NCBI RefSeq assembly: GCF_003060865.1 | Contig: NZ_CP028918.1 | Location: 2,530,001-2,594,000 of the forward strand | Direction of reading: 5' to 3' | Origin: Gemmobacter aquarius | GTDB taxonomy: Bacteria; Pseudomonadota; Alphaproteobacteria; Rhodobacterales; Rhodobacteraceae | DNA: 64,000 nucleotides | Shown here: in pieces, positions 7,897 to 17,174 of the stretch | Numbering within the stretch: position 1 is the first letter of the stretch | How the letters are laid out: each line of letters opens with the position of its first letter | Translations under genes and position numbers: made by a program | Notes under the pieces: model-generated | Database searches by the model: none | Told to the model about the DNA's origin: nothing | Seen by the model: only the letters and a program-made list of their open reading frames with translations

Positions 7897-8781
7897 CTAG
7901 CCACGGTAGCGGGCGGTCAGAAAATCGACCAACACCCGCACCTTCGCGGCAAGGTGGCGTCCGGGCGGATAGACCACATAGATGCCGCCGAAATCCTGCG
8001 CCAGATCGGCAAACAGCGCCGTGGTGCGGCCCGCGGCAAGGCTCTCGGCCACGACGAAATCGGGAACATTGGCGATGCCCAGACCGGACTCGGCGGCCAG
8101 CAGGCAGGCTTCGGCATTGGAATAGCGCAAGCGCCCCTGCAGCGGTACGCTCACCGTTCCGGCGGGCGTGTCGAACCGCCATTGCAGCGGGTCGCGATAA
8201 TTCGAGTCGATGATGCAATCATGCGCGGCAAGGTCACGCGGATGCACCGGCACGCCACGACGCGCCAGATAATCCGGCGACGCGACGGTCACGATTCGCA
8301 TGCCGCACAGCTTTCTGGCGATCAGACTGGAATCGACCGGGCGCCCCGCCCGTATCGCCGCATCGAAACCCTCGTCCACCAGGTTCACCACGCGGTCGGA
8401 AAAACTTACATCCAATGCGATATCCGGATAGGCCACCGCAAAATCATTCAGCGCAGGCACAAGCTGGACGATGCCAAAGGTCAGCGGCGCAGTCAGCTTC
8501 AGCACGCCACGCGGAGCAGAGCTGCGGCTTTTGACCAGCGCGTCGAGACTGTCGAAATCTTCCAGAAGCCCCCGCAACCGGTCGAAATAGGCCTGCCCCA
8601 CCTCGGTCGGCGCAAGCGCGCGCGTCGTGCGGTTCAACAGCCGCACCCCAAGGTCGGCTTCCAGCCGCGACACCAGTTTCGAGGCCTGCCCCGACGATGT
8701 GCCAAGCCGCCGCGCGGCACCGGAAAAACTGCCCGTCTCCATCACGGCGACGAACATACGGTCGCAGTCGAGCCGGTCCAT
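7897..8781 (-). CDS. LysR-type transcriptional regulator
   Basis: A 294-residue protein. An N-terminal winged HTH (DRMFVAVMETGSFSGAARRL, then SGQASKLVSRLEADLGVRLLNRTTR) is followed by an effector-binding domain (about 90-290) with ALPLL-like strands. The ATG at 8781 has GGAG six bases upstream and gives the expected N-terminus; an ATG four codons earlier is the alternative. It reads in the same direction as doxX and the VOC gene downstream, with a 106-bp gap, so it may regulate them but is not in the usual divergent layout. Confidence 0.92.
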   Translation of the reverse strand: MDRLDCDRMFVAVMETGSFSGAARRLGTSSGQASKLVSRLEADLGVRLLNRTTRALAPTEVGQAYFDRLRGLLEDFDSLDALVKSRSSAPRGVLKLTAPLTFGIVQLVPALNDFAVAYPDIALDVSFSDRVVNLVDEGFDAAIRAGRPVDSSLIARKLCGMRIVTVASPDYLARRGVPVHPRDLAAHDCIIDSNYRDPLQWRFDTPAGTVSVPLQGRLRYSNAEACLLAAESGLGIANVPDFVVAESLAAGRTTALFADLAQDFGGIYVVYPPGRHLAAKVRVLVDFLTARYRG

Positions 8782-8841
8782 TCCACACTCCATCGAAAGG
8801 ATCGCTGCAATGCTGCCCGCTTTCCTTCCAGTCTGGAAGGC

Positions 8842-8870
8842 AAAAAAGGGCCGGGCGCACAGCCCGGCCC
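8842..8870 (-). terminator. Rho-independent terminator
   Basis: On the minus strand the stem GGGCCGGGC / GCCCGGCCC (8848-8870) with a five-base loop is followed directly by six T residues (8842-8847). It lies 26 bp past the stop of the small membrane protein gene and upstream of the lysR start, so it should end the upstream transcript. Confidence 0.85.
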
Positions 8871-8895
8871 CTGTCGTCAAAGGTCGATGAACCGC

Positions 8896-9267
8896 TCAGA
8901 CGGTCTTGAACAGGTTCACAGCCCAGCAGACCGCACCGGCCAGCACGGCCAACTCGGCAAAGGGAAAGATGATGCCGATGCCTTCGCCAACCGCCCCGCT
9001 CATCAGCAAGAACAGACCCACCAGCAAGACCAGCGCACCGATCTGGTGCAACCAGAAATGAAGCGTGGCCAGCACGCCACCGGCCAGCGCCGGAACCAGC
9101 CGGTAGCCAAGGCCAAACACCGTCATCAGCGTAAAGCCCAAAAGGTTGATATGGGCATGGACAGGCGCAAGCGTATGGTCGCCCGACCCGCCCATGAAGC
9201 TGCCCAGACCGATCCCGACAAGCAGATACAGACTACCGATCACCATGAAGTTGCGAGAGATATTCAT
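8896..9267 (-). CDS. small membrane protein resembling part of heme-copper oxidase subunit I
   Basis: A 123-residue protein with four hydrophobic helices, starting MNISRNFMVIGSLYLLVG. HAHINLLGFTLMTVFGLGYRLVP resembles a single conserved block of cytochrome oxidase/nitric oxide reductase catalytic subunits, with possible heme-ligand-like histidines, but is far too short for an oxidase. Stand-alone proteins of this kind are common in Rhodobacteraceae. The ATG at 9267 gives the first helix intact. A strong terminator follows the gene. Confidence 0.75.
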   Translation of the reverse strand: MNISRNFMVIGSLYLLVGIGLGSFMGGSGDHTLAPVHAHINLLGFTLMTVFGLGYRLVPALAGGVLATLHFWLHQIGALVLLVGLFLLMSGAVGEGIGIIFPFAELAVLAGAVCWAVNLFKTV

Positions 9268-9383
9268 AGTTCCACGTCCCTGTTGACGGCGGATCATTGC
9301 CCGCCTGACGCTAACTATACTTAAGATAAGCGGCGTTTCATCCGAAAATATCGGTTTCCGACGCCCGCCCTGAAACCGCCGCT

Positions 9384-10763
9384 TCAGACGCGGCGGCCCC
9401 ACAGGTCGTAATCGCTGGCTTCCTCGACCGTGACAGCCAAAATGTCACCGGGCATCAGGGTCTCGAAATCCTCGTCGATGAACAGGTTGCCGTCGATCTC
9501 GGGCGCGTCGGCCATGGTGCGGCAGGTGGCGCCTTCGCCGTCCACCTCGTCCACGATCACCTGCAAGGTGCGACCGACCTTGGCTTCCAGCTTGGCCTGC
9601 GAAATCGCCTGCGCCTTTTCCATGAAACGCTCGAACCGCTCTTGCTTGACCTCTTCCGCCACATGGTCGGGCAGCGCGTTCGACCGCGCCCCGGCGACAT
9701 TCTCGTATTTGAAGCAGCCGACCCGGTCGAGTTGCGCCTCGTCCAGCCAGTCGAGCAGCGTCTGGAACTCGGCTTCCGTCTCGCCGGGGTAGCCCACGAT
9801 AAAGGTCGAGCGCAGCGTGATATCGGGGCATTGCGCCCGCCACGCGGCGATCTCGTCCAGCGTCTTGGCCGCAGCGGCAGGCCGCGCCATGCGGCGCAGC
9901 GTGTCGGGGTGGGCATGCTGGAACGGAATGTCGAGGTAAGGCAGCACCAACCCTTCCGCCATCAGCGGAATCAGGTCGCGCACATGCGGATAGGGATAGA
10001 CGTAATGCAACCGCACCCAGGCCCCCAACCGCCCCAGCTCGCGCGCCAGATCGGTGATATGCGCCCGCACCTCGCCGCCCTTCCAAGGCGAAAGGTCATG
10101 GCGGCGGTCCAATCCATAGGCCGAGGTGTCCTGCGAAATCACCAGCAACTCGCGCACGCCCGCTTCGACCAGCTTTTCCGCCTCGCGCAGCACGGCATGG
10201 GCCGGACGGCTGACCAGTTTGCCGCGCATGTCGGGAATGATGCAGAACTTGCAGGCGTGATTGCAGCCCTCGGAAATCTTCAGATAACTGTAATGCCGCG
10301 GCGTCAGCGAAACGCCCGTCGCGGGCAAAAGATCGATGAACGGATCGGGCGACGGCGGCACGGCCTTGTGCACGGCATCGAGCACGGATTCGTATTGATG
10401 CGGTCCGGTCACGGCCAACACGCGCGGATGCGCGCCAGTGATGTAATCCGGCTCGGCCCCCAGACAGCCCGTGACGATCACCCGCCCGTTTTCAACCAAG
10501 GCCTCGCCGATGGCTTCCAGACTTTCGGCCTTGGCACTGTCGAGAAAACCGCAGGTGTTTACGATGACCGCATCCGCGCCCCTGTAATCGGGGCTGATCG
10601 CATACCCCTCGGCCCGCAGGCGCGTCAGGATGCGTTCGCTGTCCACCAGCGCCTTGGGACAACCAAGCGACACCATGCCGATGGTCGGCTGTCCGGCACG
10701 GCGCGTGTCGGGCACCGCTGCGCGCGCAAGATCGGGGCGAAGGTTCGGCGGGTTCTGGGTCAT
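9384..10763 (-). CDS. rimO: ribosomal protein S12 methylthiotransferase
   Basis: A 459-residue radical SAM enzyme that methylthiolates Asp of ribosomal protein S12. The N-terminal UPF0004 domain has [15 protein letters not shown] and [13 protein letters not shown], whose cysteines help hold the auxiliary cluster. The radical SAM motif is CNHACKFC (CxxxCxxC). A C-terminal TRAM domain begins around 395. The combination and the IPDMRGKL wording match RimO rather than MiaB. The start [10 protein letters not shown] at 10763 fits the family length. Confidence 0.96.
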   Translation of the reverse strand: MTQNPPNLRPDLARAAVPDTRRAGQPTIGMVSLGCPKALVDSERILTRLRAEGYAISPDYRGADAVIVNTCGFLDSAKAESLEAIGEALVENGRVIVTGCLGAEPDYITGAHPRVLAVTGPHQYESVLDAVHKAVPPSPDPFIDLLPATGVSLTPRHYSYLKISEGCNHACKFCIIPDMRGKLVSRPAHAVLREAEKLVEAGVRELLVISQDTSAYGLDRRHDLSPWKGGEVRAHITDLARELGRLGAWVRLHYVYPYPHVRDLIPLMAEGLVLPYLDIPFQHAHPDTLRRMARPAAAAKTLDEIAAWRAQCPDITLRSTFIVGYPGETEAEFQTLLDWLDEAQLDRVGCFKYENVAGARSNALPDHVAEEVKQERFERFMEKAQAISQAKLEAKVGRTLQVIVDEVDGEGATCRTMADAPEIDGNLFIDEDFETLMPGDILAVTVEEASDYDLWGRRV

Positions 10764-10830
10764 GGCGGCCCTCCTTGAAGCGGGCGCTATAGCGCAACGG
10801 CGGGCTTTGCGAAAGGCCAGTGATCGCACC

Positions 10831-10859
10831 GGTGATCCGGCGGAGCGGCGTGCCGCCGC
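10831..10859. repeat. 29-bp dispersed palindromic repeat, copy 1
   Basis: The sequence starts GGTGATCCGGCGGAGCGGCG and contains the inverted arms CGGCGGAGCGGCG / GCCGCCGC. The reverse complement recurs at 45061-45089 with one mismatch in 29. It is followed by a hairpin with G6/C6 arms (about 10896-10911). It sits between rimO and the DUF2948 gene. Confidence 0.7.
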
Positions 10860-10976
10860 AAGCCATTATCTCGCCTTCGGCTCGGCGAAGAAGGGGGGCT
10901 TGTGCAGCCCCCCGTCGCGGTTCCCGCTCCTCCCCCTCGCAGGATATTTGTTCCAGCGTGAAAGGGCAGCGCGGTG

Positions 10977-11453
10977 TCAGAGCCCGTGGTCGGGCGCCTT
11001 GCCCGACGGGGCGAGGTAGGGGCGGGTCACGTCCTGCAAGGTCAGATCCAGCGCCTCGACCTCGATCTCCACCGCGCCGTCTCCGGCAAGGACAAGTGTC
11101 AGCTTCCCCGCGCCATCCATCCCCGCCGTCCAGCCAAGCGACAGGACGGACAACACAAGATCCTTGTCCTTCCGGTCGAACCCGAAAGAGCGCACCGCCG
11201 TGACACCATCCACGACCAGCAGCGCACGCGCCCGTTCGTAGCGGCGCCCCGCGGTTTCGGCGGCGGCGCGGTCTTCCCAGCGGAAACGGTTCAGCAAGCA
11301 GGCAAAGCGTCGCTTGGCCTGCTGCCACGTCATGTCGGGCGCCTGCAGCACCGCGTCCTGCACCAGCGCCGATATCACCGGCAGGTCATCGGCCCCCTGC
11401 GCCAGCAGTTTCAGCGGCGCGTCCTCGCCATCTTCAAAGCGTGCATCCGTCAT
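10977..11453 (-). CDS. DUF2948 family protein
   Basis: A 158-residue soluble protein with MTWQQAKRRFACLLNRFRWED, characteristic of the DUF2948 family found beside murA in Rhodobacteraceae. The ATG at 11453 overlaps the stop codon of murA, so the two are translationally coupled. No catalytic motif is visible and the function is unknown; conserved coupling to murA suggests a link to cell-wall synthesis. Confidence 0.85.
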   Translation of the reverse strand: MTDARFEDGEDAPLKLLAQGADDLPVISALVQDAVLQAPDMTWQQAKRRFACLLNRFRWEDRAAAETAGRRYERARALLVVDGVTAVRSFGFDRKDKDLVLSVLSLGWTAGMDGAGKLTLVLAGDGAVEIEVEALDLTLQDVTRPYLAPSGKAPDHGL

Positions 11454-12724
11454 CAGTTGCCCGTGATCCGTTCGATCTGCGCGCCGCAGGCCGAGAGTTT
11501 CTCTTCCACCCGCTCGTAACCCCGGTCGAGGTGGTAGACGCGGCTAACCACGGTTTCGCCCTCGGCCGCCAGACCGGCGAGGATCAGGCTGACGCTGGCA
11601 CGCAAGTCGGTCGCCATGACCGGCGCGCCCTTGAGTTTCTTCACACCCGTCACCGTGGCCGTCCCGCCATGGACATCGATCTTGGCCCCCATGCGGATCA
11701 GTTCGGGCGCATGCATGAAACGGTTCTCGAAGATCTTCTCTTCCAGCACCGAAACCCCGTCAGCCGTGCACAAAAGCGCCATCATCTGCGCCTGCAGGTC
11801 GGTCGGGAAACCGGGGAAAGGCTCGGTCGTCACATTAACCGCCTTGACCTCGCCGTTCTTGCGGCTGACCTTCAGCCCCCGCGCGGTTTCGCTGACCGAC
11901 ACGCCTGCCTGATCCAGCTTTTCGGCAAAAGCGCCCACCAGTTCCATCCGCCCACCCAGCAGTTCAACCTCGCCCCCGCAGATCGCCGGAACCAGCATAT
12001 AGGTTCCCAATTCGATCCGGTCGGTCACGACGGGATGGGTCGCGCCATGCAGACGGTCGACGCCCTGCACGGTGATGGTCGACGTGCCCTCGCCCTCGAT
12101 CTGGGCGCCCATCTTGCGCAGGCACTGTGCCAGATCGACGATTTCGGGTTCGCGCGCCGCATTCTTCAAGACGGTCGTGCCCTTGGCCAGCGTGGCTGCC
12201 ATCAGCGCATTCTCGGTCGCCCCGACCGAGACGAAGGGAAATTCGACAACCGCGCCCTTCAGCCTGCCGCCGGGCGCCTTGGCATGAACATAGCCGTCGC
12301 GCAGGTCCAATTCGGCCCCCATCGCCTCGAACGCCTTCAGATGCAGGTCGACCGGCCGCGCCCCGATGGCACAGCCCCCCGGCAAGGACACGATCGCATG
12401 GCCATCACGCGCCAGCATCGGCCCGAGCACAAGGATCGAGGCGCGCATCTTGCGCACGATGTCGTAATCGGCGGTGTGGTTGGTGATGGCGTGGCTCGAC
12501 ATGGCCAGCACCTGCCCGTCCTGCAGGCCTGCAACCTCGGCCCCCAGCGATTGCAACAGCTGGGTCATGGTGCGGATGTCCGACAGTCGCGGCGCATTGG
12601 TCAGCGTCAGCGGCTCTTCCGACAGCAGCGTTGCCGGCATAAGCGTCAGACAGGCGTTCTTGGCCCCCGCGATCGGGATCACCCCGTTCAACGCCCCGCC
12701 ACCCTTTACTACGATCGAATCCAT
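11453..12724 (-). CDS. murA: UDP-N-acetylglucosamine 1-carboxyvinyltransferase
   Basis: A 423-residue enzyme of the first committed step of peptidoglycan synthesis (enolpyruvyl transfer from PEP to UDP-GlcNAc). The start [14 protein letters not shown] at 12724 is the family N-terminus. [11 protein letters not shown] holds the conserved Lys-Asn, and [15 protein letters not shown] contains the PEP-binding Cys targeted by fosfomycin. Asp-containing GTDLR-like [10 protein letters not shown] is near 370. It is coupled downstream to the DUF2948 gene and preceded by a small basic protein gene. Confidence 0.97.
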   Translation of the reverse strand: MDSIVVKGGGALNGVIPIAGAKNACLTLMPATLLSEEPLTLTNAPRLSDIRTMTQLLQSLGAEVAGLQDGQVLAMSSHAITNHTADYDIVRKMRASILVLGPMLARDGHAIVSLPGGCAIGARPVDLHLKAFEAMGAELDLRDGYVHAKAPGGRLKGAVVEFPFVSVGATENALMAATLAKGTTVLKNAAREPEIVDLAQCLRKMGAQIEGEGTSTITVQGVDRLHGATHPVVTDRIELGTYMLVPAICGGEVELLGGRMELVGAFAEKLDQAGVSVSETARGLKVSRKNGEVKAVNVTTEPFPGFPTDLQAQMMALLCTADGVSVLEEKIFENRFMHAPELIRMGAKIDVHGGTATVTGVKKLKGAPVMATDLRASVSLILAGLAAEGETVVSRVYHLDRGYERVEEKLSACGAQIERITGN

Positions 12725-12734
12725 CAGGCCTGCC

Positions 12735-12914
12735 TCATCCGCTCTTGTCTTCACCGTCACGCACGGCCCCGCCCTGATCCCCTTTGGCCCGCGCCTGCGC
12801 CTTGCGCCGCGCCATATTGGCCTTGAGCGCCGCCTTCAACCGCGCATCCCGCGACGACTTGGCTGTCACGCGCGGCGGTTTTCCGGTGCTGGTGTCCTCG
12901 GGTTCCGCGTTCAT
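12735..12914 (-). CDS. small basic hypothetical protein upstream of murA
   Basis: A 59-residue protein starting [20 protein letters not shown], with a central Lys/Arg/Ala-rich helix ([20 protein letters not shown]) and a polar tail. The stop is 10 bp before the murA start, which suggests co-transcription. The translation is cleanly read in one frame, with charged composition unlike antisense shadows. No domain is recognised; a nucleic-acid-binding role is possible from charge alone. Confidence 0.6.
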   Translation of the reverse strand: MNAEPEDTSTGKPPRVTAKSSRDARLKAALKANMARRKAQARAKGDQGGAVRDGEDKSG

Positions 12915-13092
12915 TCGCCCCCTCTATACCAAGCCGCGTCACGGGTCCAGATTGCGCCGCGGGCGGCACGCGCAACGGCAGGTACGGCATCGCAAAAGAG
13001 CGGCACATCGGCACTGGAATTCCTCTTGCACCCATCCGGGAATGCGTCTAATCACCCGCCACGCCAAGCGGAAACCCGCATTCGGCCCCGGC

Positions 13093-13167
13093 GCTGCAGT
13101 AGCTCAGTGGTAGAGCACTCCATTGGTAATGGAGAGGTCGAGAGTTCAATCCTCTCTTGCAGCACCA
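13093..13167 (+). tRNA. tRNA-Thr(GGT)
   Basis: A class I cloverleaf: acceptor GCTGCAG / TTGCAGC, D arm with AGCTCAGTGGTAGAGC, anticodon stem CTCCA/TGGAG enclosing TTGGTAA (anticodon GGT), T arm GAGAG-TTCAATC-CTCTC and an encoded CCA end at 13165-13167. Its 3' end is the integration site of the island to the right; the gene itself is intact because the inserted element restored the 3' sequence. Confidence 0.96.
13145..13167 (+). repeat. att site, left copy (tRNA-Thr 3' end)
   Basis: The last 23 bp of the tRNA gene, from the T loop through CCA, recur without mismatch at 31627-31649. This is the classic footprint of site-specific integration by a tyrosine recombinase into a tRNA gene. Confidence 0.9.
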
Positions 13168-13259
13168 CCTATCCCTTTGATCACAAAAGAAACCCTTGCA
13201 TCATTGGGCGACATCCCATTTCGATGTTACAAAGTTCGTTACAAAGTGCGTTGTGTGGC

Positions 13260-13826
13260 ATGACGAGGAAGGTGCTCTATCTGCTCGAGCGCGACGGCCG
13301 CTACTACGCCCGGATCGTTGTGCCACCACGCCTCCGACCCTTTCTCGAGAACAAGACCGAACTCAGAATGCCCCTCGGTGCGGACTATAGAGACGCGGTC
13401 AAAACGCTACATGCCGCTGTAGCAGAACTTCAATTCCGGCTCAGACAGGCCGAAATACGCGCGGCAGACAAAGGTGTGGTGGCGCCGCGGTCGCCTGCGT
13501 CGTTTCCCCTGTCTGACGAGCAAATGGCTCTCCGGCTCTACAGCATCCGCTTGGAACATGACCAGAAGCTCCGTCGCGCGACCTCTAGCTATGCATCCAT
13601 CAGCGTAGACGACCTTCAGATGTTTCGCCTGAAGCAGGGCTTGGCCGGGCAACTCTCCGATCCGGATCTGCTGGAACTCGTCGGCCAGCCGATCGAGTAT
13701 TTCCGCAATCGTGGCCACACATCCGTCGAGTTCGGAACTTCGGCATGGCGCAAGCTGGCGATGACCCTTTGCGTGGCTGAATACGAAGCCCTCGCACGGG
13801 TCGCCGAACGGGACGAAGGAGCGCCC
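13260..13826 (+). pseudogene. tyrosine integrase, N-terminal fragment
   Basis: Starting MTRKVLYLLERDGRYYARIV, this reads like the N-terminal DUF6538/SAM-like region of phage-type tyrosine recombinases (RYYARIVVPPRLRPF, then the ADYRDAVKTLHA helix). About 190 residues are present. The frame then passes into inverted IS66 sequence near 13827 and stops at 13877. The C-terminal catalytic domain with the R-H-R-Y residues is absent. It lies 92 bp inside the tRNA-Thr att site and was presumably the island's integrase. Confidence 0.75.
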
Positions 13827-14246
13827 GAGGCCATCGCGGTATTTGGCGATGTAGGCAACGGCCTCGCCCAAGGGTGACTTTGCTGATGCCCGGGCGCGGT
13901 GATGGACCAGCCAGTCGTCGATGCGGGCGAGGATCGGGGCGGAGCGGTCTTGCCGGACGGCCAGTCGGGCGTCGGGGTCGCTGTCGCGGATCTCGGCCTT
14001 GATGACATAGAGATTGCGGATGAGAGCCACGCCTGCCTCGGCAATCGGAGCGGGTTCGCCGCGGGTGATCTCGATCAGCTTGTGGCGCGCGTGCGCCCAA
14101 CAGTATCCGGGCTGGATGCCCAGACCGATCCGGTCCGCTGCAATCAGTCGGTTGTAGCCGGCATAGCCATCGACTTGCAGGATGCCGCCGAAGCCCTGCA
14201 ATATCCGCTCGGCATGTTGGCCCACGACAATCTTGCTGAGTCTCAA
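13827..14246 (-). pseudogene. IS66 family transposase (TnpC) fragment
   Basis: The minus-strand translation contains FGGILQVDGYAGYNRL, GYCWAHARHKLIEI and SPLGEAVAYIAKYRDGL, all hallmarks of the central IS66 transposase domain. About 140 of the usual 500 residues remain; the downstream end stops where integrase sequence begins, and the upstream end meets a stop near 14250. No terminal inverted repeats are identifiable. It interrupts the integrase. Confidence 0.8.
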
Positions 14247-14329
14247 GGGCTACGCTTCTGGCTTGTCAGGCCGCTCAGGTTGTATCGACCCAGTGAAGAT
14301 CTGCCCATGCGCCAAAGGAGCAGGTTGCG

Positions 14330-14441
14330 ATGCGTGTGACGATGGACAACAGCATCAAGCTTTGGACGGCGAAGCGTTAAGCGGCGCTGGTGGTCGAGAT
14401 AATCCAGGGCAAGACGACGATGGCAGGCTAACCGGGCCAAC
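14330..14441 (+). pseudogene. DUF1153-type transposase helix-turn-helix fragment
   Basis: The plus-strand reading from 14330 gives MRVTMDNSIKLWTAKR, stop, AALVVEIIQGKTTMAG, stop. This matches the start of the small HTH (DUF1153-like) protein of IS elements, which normally reads WTAKRKAALVxEIIQGKTT. Two in-frame stops and the short length show it is dead. It lies between the IS66 and IS3 remnants. Confidence 0.6.
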
Positions 14442-14770
14442 AGATGCACGACTGCTTCGCGCTTCGCGACTGGCGTCACCATTTCTTTGGCAGCGGATCG
14501 TTCTTCGCCGCCATGTCCAGAATTTGCTGGGCAAGCAGACGCTTCAGCTTGGCATTCCCGTCTTCAAGCGCCTTCAGCCGCTTGGCCTCGGACATCGTCA
14601 TCCCGGAATATTTCGCCTTCCGCGCATAGAACGTGCCTTCCGCCATCCTATGCTTGCGGCAAAGATCAGCACACTTCGCGCCTGCCTTATGCTTCTGCAA
14701 GATCCTAATGATCTGCGCTTCGGTTCGGATCGTTCGCTTCATCGTCCACCCCTTCCTTGGGGCAGCCTCT
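14430..14770 (-). mobile_element. IS3 family (IS407-type) remnant
   Basis: Contains the left end (a CCTTGGGGCAG-type terminal sequence near 14755-14767), a complete orfA and only the first 15 or so residues of orfB (MVTPVAKREAVVHL, from 14482), overlapping the orfA stop as in active IS407-type elements. After that the frame no longer resembles a DDE transposase and the right end is missing. The element cannot transpose. Confidence 0.75.
14476..14742 (-). CDS. IS3 family transposase OrfA
   Basis: An 88-residue protein starting MKRTIRTEAQIIRILQKHKA. ADLCRKHRMAEGTFYARKAKY is the HTH_Tnp_1 helix-turn-helix and SEAKRLKALEDGNAKLKRLLA is the leucine-zipper-like coiled coil, both typical of IS407-type OrfA. 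It ends LPKKW, as the family does. It binds IS ends together with the OrfAB fusion, but orfB is deleted here, so it is an orphan. Confidence 0.85.
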   Translation of the reverse strand: MKRTIRTEAQIIRILQKHKAGAKCADLCRKHRMAEGTFYARKAKYSGMTMSEAKRLKALEDGNAKLKRLLAQQILDMAAKNDPLPKKW

Positions 14771-15086
14771 CGTCGTTGATGGAGGAAAATCTCGAAGCAG
14801 GTCAGATCCGGTCCCAAGCAGCGTCAACCAAAAGCGCGCACTGTGTCCCTCCGTCACTCTATCGCTCGCAGTCGGCCCAAAGCGGACGGCTGAAGGACCC
14901 CGTGTTTAAATCCGGAGCAGCCGCTTCCGATGCACAAGCTTTGTTTCTTCGCGGCGAACCGGCGTTTATGGGTGTTCGTTCGTGGGAGTCAAAAAAATAT
15001 CTTGGCTTTGTCGAAATCCCGTTTGGTTGCGTGTCATCCTTTCAGAAGCCTCCGTCCCGGACGCTTCGGACAGATCGGAGGCACCC

Positions 15087-15524
15087 GTGTCCAGCACTTC
15101 CCTCTCCCTCCCGCGTCCGCCGCTCTGGTTCCATGCGGCCAGCATCGGCGGCATCGCGTGGAACGTCTTTGGCGCGGTCCAGTTCGCGGGGTCCGTCACG
15201 GCCACCGAAGCCAGCCTGATCGCCTCGGGCCTGACGGCTGAACAGGCGGCGGTAATGACCGGCTATCCGGGCTGGATGACCCTTGCCTTCGCCATCGGGG
15301 TGTTCGGCGGCCTCGCCGGAGGCGTGCTGTTGCTCCTGCGCCGGCGCATCGCCCTGCCGGTGCTTGCCGTCTCGCTGGTGGCCTATGTCGCGCTCTGGAC
15401 CGGGGATGCCGTCCATGGCGTCTTTGCGGCGATGGGCCTGCCGCAGGTCGTGACCCTGACCGTCGTCGTGGCCATCGCGGCCGCGCTCTTCCTGCTCGCT
15501 CGCCATCCGGCGGCGAGGGCCTGA
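15087..15524 (+). CDS. four-helix membrane protein, hypothetical
   Basis: A 145-residue protein. The GTG at 15087 is chosen because CGGAGG lies six bases upstream; longer readings start in IS-flanking sequence. Four hydrophobic segments are seen (about 15-32, 55-75, 80-98 and 112-132). LTAEQAAVMTGYPGWMTLAFAIGV lies between the first two. I recognise no named family. It precedes the YCII and sigma factor genes by 46 bp and is probably part of the same operon, possibly responding to the same stress. Confidence 0.75.
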   Translation: MSSTSLSLPRPPLWFHAASIGGIAWNVFGAVQFAGSVTATEASLIASGLTAEQAAVMTGYPGWMTLAFAIGVFGGLAGGVLLLLRRRIALPVLAVSLVAYVALWTGDAVHGVFAAMGLPQVVTLTVVVAIAAALFLLARHPAARA

Positions 15525-15570
15525 CTTTATCTTCCTTCGTGATAACCTGAAACCAAAAGGAGACCTCCCG

Positions 15571-15939
15571 ATGCAATTCATGCTCATTCTGACCGAAACA
15601 TCCCGAGACCACGCCCGCCGCAATGATCCGGCACAGGCGGGTGAGTATTGGGGCGGGTGGAGCGCCTTCATCGCCGCCATGGCGCAGGCCGGAATCGTCG
15701 TCAACGGCGACGGCCTGCAAGGACCGCACACTGCCACGACCCTGCGCGTCCGCGATGGCAAGCGGGTGGTCGAGGATGGTCCCTTTGCCGACACCAAAGA
15801 GCAGCTTGCCGGCTATTTCATTGTCGAGGCGCCCGATCTCGACACCGCGCTGGATTGGGCGGCAAAGGCTCCGTCGGCGCTCACCGCCGCGGTCGAGGTG
15901 CGCCCCGTGCTGCCGCCCATGCCCGCAACCGGGCAGTGA
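15571..15939 (+). CDS. YCII/DGPF domain protein
   Basis: A 122-residue protein starting MQFMLILTETSRDHARR after AAAAGGAG. VVEDGPFADTKEQLAGYFIVEAPDLDTALDWAAKAP is the DGPF/YCII signature (quoted in part: DGPFADTKE). Such proteins are the usual partners of group-42 ECF sigma factors. The stop codon overlaps the GTG start of the sigma gene, indicating coupling. The biochemical function is unproven; a ferredoxin-like fold with a conserved Asp/His pair is known for the family. Confidence 0.9.
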   Translation: MQFMLILTETSRDHARRNDPAQAGEYWGGWSAFIAAMAQAGIVVNGDGLQGPHTATTLRVRDGKRVVEDGPFADTKEQLAGYFIVEAPDLDTALDWAAKAPSALTAAVEVRPVLPPMPATGQ

Positions 15940-17174
15940 CAGGCCAGACCGGCCTGCAAAATGCCCGCCGGGCCGCCGAACTGGCGGCCCGCGCAAGCTA
16001 TGGCAGGCTCCTCTCGGTATTGGCCGCGCGCGACCGTGACATAGCCGCAGCCGAGGACGCGCTGTCCGAGGCACTACTGGCAGCACTACGGACATGGCCG
16101 GAAACCGGAGTGCCTCTGAACCCCGAAGGCTGGCTTGTGACAGCGGCCCGCAACCGGCGCAAGAACGAAGCGCGGGCACAGGCTGTGCGCCGCGCGGCAG
16201 AGCCCGCTCTGATCCTTCAGTTCGATACGACGGCGGCCGAAGGTCCGATCGGCGACGACCGGCTGCAACTGATGCTCGTCTGCGCCCATCCCGCGATCGA
16301 TCGGGCAGCGCGTGCGCCCCTGATCTTGCAGACCGTGCTAGGCCTTGACGCGGCGACCATCGCCCGCGCCTTTCTGGTCGAACCGGCAACGATGTCGCAG
16401 CGGCTGGTCCGGGCCAAGGCGCGCATCCGCGACGCCGGTCTGCGCTTTGCCATACCCGCGCCGGACGAGATGCCCGAACGTCTGGGCGCGGTGCTCGACG
16501 CCATATACGCAGCCTTCGGGCAGGGCTGGGACAACCTCGACACCCCCGACGCGCCCGAGGCGCTGACCGGCGAGGCGCTCTGGCTCGCCCGCTTGGTGGC
16601 TGACCTGATGCCGCAAGAACCTGAGCCGAAAGGGCTTTTGGCGCTGATGCTCTATTGCAACGCACGCCGCCAAGCCCGCCGCGATGCGGACGGGCGCTTC
16701 GTGCCGCTCGACCGGCAGGACACCCGCCTGTGGGACCGCAGCCGCATCATAGAGGCCGAGGGGCTGCTGACCACCGCCGCCCGCGCCGGCCGTTTCGGGC
16801 GCTATCAATGCGAGGCGGCGATCCAGTCGGTCCATGTCCAGCGCCCATTAACCGGGCAGCTGAATCTTGCGGCGCTGCGGACGCTCTATGACCTCTTGGT
16901 GTCGCAATCCGACAGCATCGGCGCAAGGATCAGCCGCGCCGTGGTGCTTGCAGAATTGGGCGAGGTCGACCAAGCGCGCAATGAACTTGATGCCTTGCCG
17001 ATGGACCGGGTGCGCAACCACGCCCCCTGGTGGGTGGCCAAAAGCCGCATCGCCACCCTTTCCCGACAGGCGAATGCTGCCACCGACGCCCTGTCGGTCG
17101 CCATATCGTTGACCGGTGACTCGGCAGTCAGAAGGTTTCTCATCGAACAACGCGAAGCGTTGGAAGCGGGTTGA
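15936..17174 (+). CDS. ECF sigma factor (ECF42-like, with C-terminal extension)
   Basis: A 412-residue protein starting at a GTG that overlaps the YCII stop. Sigma region 2 lies around 15-80 (AAEDALSEALLAALRTWPE, then NPEGWLVTAARNRR) and region 4 around 110-165 (ATIARAFLVEPATMSQRLVRAK). A long TPR-like C-terminal domain (about 185-410) is typical of ECF42 (DUF6596) factors, in which it replaces an anti-sigma factor as controller. The upstream YCII gene is the expected partner. Confidence 0.9.
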   Translation: MTGQTGLQNARRAAELAARASYGRLLSVLAARDRDIAAAEDALSEALLAALRTWPETGVPLNPEGWLVTAARNRRKNEARAQAVRRAAEPALILQFDTTAAEGPIGDDRLQLMLVCAHPAIDRAARAPLILQTVLGLDAATIARAFLVEPATMSQRLVRAKARIRDAGLRFAIPAPDEMPERLGAVLDAIYAAFGQGWDNLDTPDAPEALTGEALWLARLVADLMPQEPEPKGLLALMLYCNARRQARRDADGRFVPLDRQDTRLWDRSRIIEAEGLLTTAARAGRFGRYQCEAAIQSVHVQRPLTGQLNLAALRTLYDLLVSQSDSIGARISRAVVLAELGEVDQARNELDALPMDRVRNHAPWWVAKSRIATLSRQANAATDALSVAISLTGDSAVRRFLIEQREALEAG

